Source of the DNA: Prostheceraeus crozeri
Lineage: Eukaryota > Platyhelminthes > Polycladida > Euryleptidae
NCBI GenBank assembly: GCA_907163375.1
Contig: CAJQUW010008941.1
Coordinates: 41,324 to 105,323, forward strand
Length of the DNA: 64,000 nucleotides
Direction of reading: 5' to 3'
Each line of letters starts with the position of its first letter. Within the stretch, counting starts at the first letter, position 1. Shown piece after piece: positions 61,700 through 64,000 of the stretch. The notes beneath the pieces were generated by a model. It had not been told where the DNA came from. It saw nothing but the letters and a program-made list of their open reading frames with translations, and made no database searches. Both the position numbers and the translations under genes were made by a program.

Positions 61700-64000
61700 G
61701 GAATAAAGTTCATATATTAGAGTGGAGCATTTTTTGTCATGTTTTTAGAAGATGAAAACGTCGCAAAAATCAAAAACTGAAATAATCATTTAGTCTCTAC
61801 CGGTTTCAATTGGCAACAAGATGACAGAGATTGACCAATCTTCATCAGGAGAAATATAAAAAGACGACATTTACTCCCTACAATTTTAAACGACAAACAG
61901 TTTTAAAAAATTCCATTATATGCATGCATAGACTACCTAGATATTCTAAGATATATTCCAAGATATTCTATATCATAAAAATAGAAATCACAAAAGTCAG
62001 AGGGAAGTAGGAGATTTAGGTTCATAGATCGCTGACCTCTGTAGCACATGCTGCATATTAAGGCCATAAGGCCAGTCAGTCATTAGTTGGCTAATGAATT
62101 TATGTCAGGCAGTATATATACATATATATACATACATAATCCAAGCAGTATAGGCGACAATTTGTGTTTTGTGAAATTGATCAATATTTAGCTTCCTGTA
62201 AAAATGCCTATCATGGAAGCACATTTCGATCACCCCTATGCATAGAAGGATTTACGCACTAGTGCCTAATCGGAGATTACTCATTCCAATTAAGTTACCA
62301 GTTACCTTGTACGACTACTGAAATAAGTATATTCGTAGTAAGTATATTCAATAGTCTGCAATTCATTTAATTGTTTTCGATACCACAAGAAATCATAACA
62401 ATGTGCATGCAGCTTTAAGTAGAATACAAAATGCATTTCGATTTTTTGTTTTATCATTCCATAAAGCCATACGAATTAAAAGATGAACAATTCCATAAAT
62501 AACGCACGGGCGTTCTGACACTTAGTCGTCATTTCTCATCATGACTTTATCCATGAAAATTGTACCATACCATGCCAAATTAGTCTGAAATATTAATCAC
62601 TTCAAATATTCAAAAGTACTCCCTCTTTCGACGCTAGAGGTTAAAAGATCACTGTAAAGCACGGACCACGCAATATGGAAATTTACGGAAAATCTGGTAT
62701 TCCACAGATGTTATGATGAAGAAGGAAAGCCTACTTACATGCACCTGCTCTGTCCATGTCCGATGTCCAACCTGCTCGTATATGAACGGATTCAGGCATG
62801 GAGCTTATTTGGCCGTATTTATATTGAATAATTAACAAATACTGCATGACTATATAATTACTGCTGCCTTTCACTCTTTTTGTCATGGATTACTAGTATA
62901 AGAAGTGTTCAAATTTCAGGAAATCCGAAAATTCCTTGACCCTCTGAACAAATTCCCTTGAATCTTGCATTTTTCTGCTCAACGACCTATGCTTTCTTGT
63001 GTTCTCACTAACACAACTTCTTGTTCTAAGTCGACTTATTTTCATTTGCATTGGAAATTAACGACAAGATATCGTGCTATTTCACAGCGTGTGAGAATAT
63101 GCAGAGAAAACCGCATGTTTATGAGCTTAAATCTACCGTCATCTAGTAAAACTCAAGCTGGAAACTGAAACTTCCAACGTAGATACGTATCATTGATCCT
63201 TAGACAAAAAAGCACTAAAATTCATCTGAATTCGAAGTATGATTCCATTATAAAAGGATCGATATGATCGTTCGAAGTTCGAATATCTGAATTCTAAAGA
63301 AAACATCTATCCTGATTAAAATACTCTTACCAGAAGACAATCTGATTTTATGAAACGCGTATTTACGTAATATAATATGATAAAACGAATCTATGAATTT
63401 CCAAAAAAATATGAAAGCATGACGGCAGCGACTCTTGCAGCAATTAATACATTTGTTAGTTATTTCATAGCCTGCCTTAAACTAGGGCATTAATACATGT
63501 CGTCTTCAGACTGGTCCAAACACACGGAGTAGTTCTTCAATTCATTCAGCTCCTTCTCCAACAGATCTTCGAGTGTGAATATTTCTTGTCCACATTTGAG
63601 TCATAGAAAAATATTTTAATTAGAGATGACAAAGAATCAAACTGTCAAAGCGAGTGGTCTTCATTCAAACTAGCTTATTCAATTTGTTTTCATTAGAAAA
63701 ACTCCCGAAAAAACTCTACGATAAAAGACTGATAGGTGATTCATTTATTAACAGCTGTGTTGACCACTAAAGCTCCGTTGCCGCGTTGCCTACTTTGAAC
63801 TCATGTCATGCAAGACGACATCAGGGAGTTCCAAAGAACTCTTTGTACTTTAGAACTCACTGTACCACATGTTTGGGCATTAAAGTTGCAATACCCACAT
63901 ATTTCTAGTCATTTGACAATTTTCAAAACAGTTTTACAATCTCTGATTTTCCTTTGATAAGAAAATGCTTCCTTAAATATTTATTTTCAAACTACTTGCG
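61700..64000. other. Non-coding stretch to the window end
   Basis: No supported gene or intact transposon; only short frames without motifs and AT-rich simple sequence such as TATATATACATATATATACATACATA near 62110. Confidence 0.5.

Noticed and set aside
1-64000. CRISPR arrays, tRNA or rRNA genes, bacterial operons
   Set aside because: No short regularly spaced repeats of CRISPR type, no cloverleaf or rRNA signature seen; the DNA is eukaryotic.

Overview
The window is eukaryotic (metazoan) genomic DNA. Spliceosomal introns, TATA/CCAAT promoters, AATAAA signals and many transposon families are visible, and there is no bacterial-type operon. CCTATAGG-like words, Penelope-like elements, Polintons and HDV-like ribozymes suggest an aquatic invertebrate, but the species cannot be fixed from the sequence.

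Two directly repeated, nearly identical Polinton/Maverick (virus-like) elements dominate the first 38.7 kb. Copy 1 enters the window inside its protein-primed DNA polymerase B gene and ends at 14261. Copy 2 has its polymerase promoter at about 21.7 kb and ends at 38716. Both carry polymerase B, two paralogous WEVG-motif proteins, an adenain-type protease, a double-jelly-roll major capsid protein, a basic core-like protein, a chromodomain integrase, an FtsK/HerA-type packaging ATPase, small basic and RING-like proteins, a DEDD-like exonuclease and a probable ssDNA-binding protein. Unusually, they also carry a transcription block: two PC4-like paralogues and a 181-aa TATA-binding-protein-like protein. 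The two copies carry different lesions. Copy 1 has a nonsense codon in PC4-like 2. Copy 2 has frameshifts in polymerase B, major capsid, TBP-like and one small gene, and a nonsense codon in PC4-like 1.

Between the Polintons (14.3-21.9 kb) lie a decayed non-LTR retrotransposon, a piggyBac-like non-autonomous element inserted at TTAA inside an older repeat, and a compact three-gene array. Each gene of the array ends with a histone-mRNA-like hairpin followed five bases later by a complete HDV-like self-cleaving ribozyme. A four-unit 206-bp tandem array and a small gene next to the Polinton 2 polymerase promoter follow. The left terminal repeat of Polinton 2 was not found, so part of this interval may be its left arm.

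From 38.7 kb to the end the DNA is mostly non-coding and AT-rich. It holds relics of Penelope-like elements (one a perfect-looking foldback with hammerhead-like motifs), an RTE-like reverse transcriptase, a hAT-like element with an 8-bp target duplication, a P-element/THAP9-like transposase piece, a split Tc1-like transposase and possible isolated host exons.
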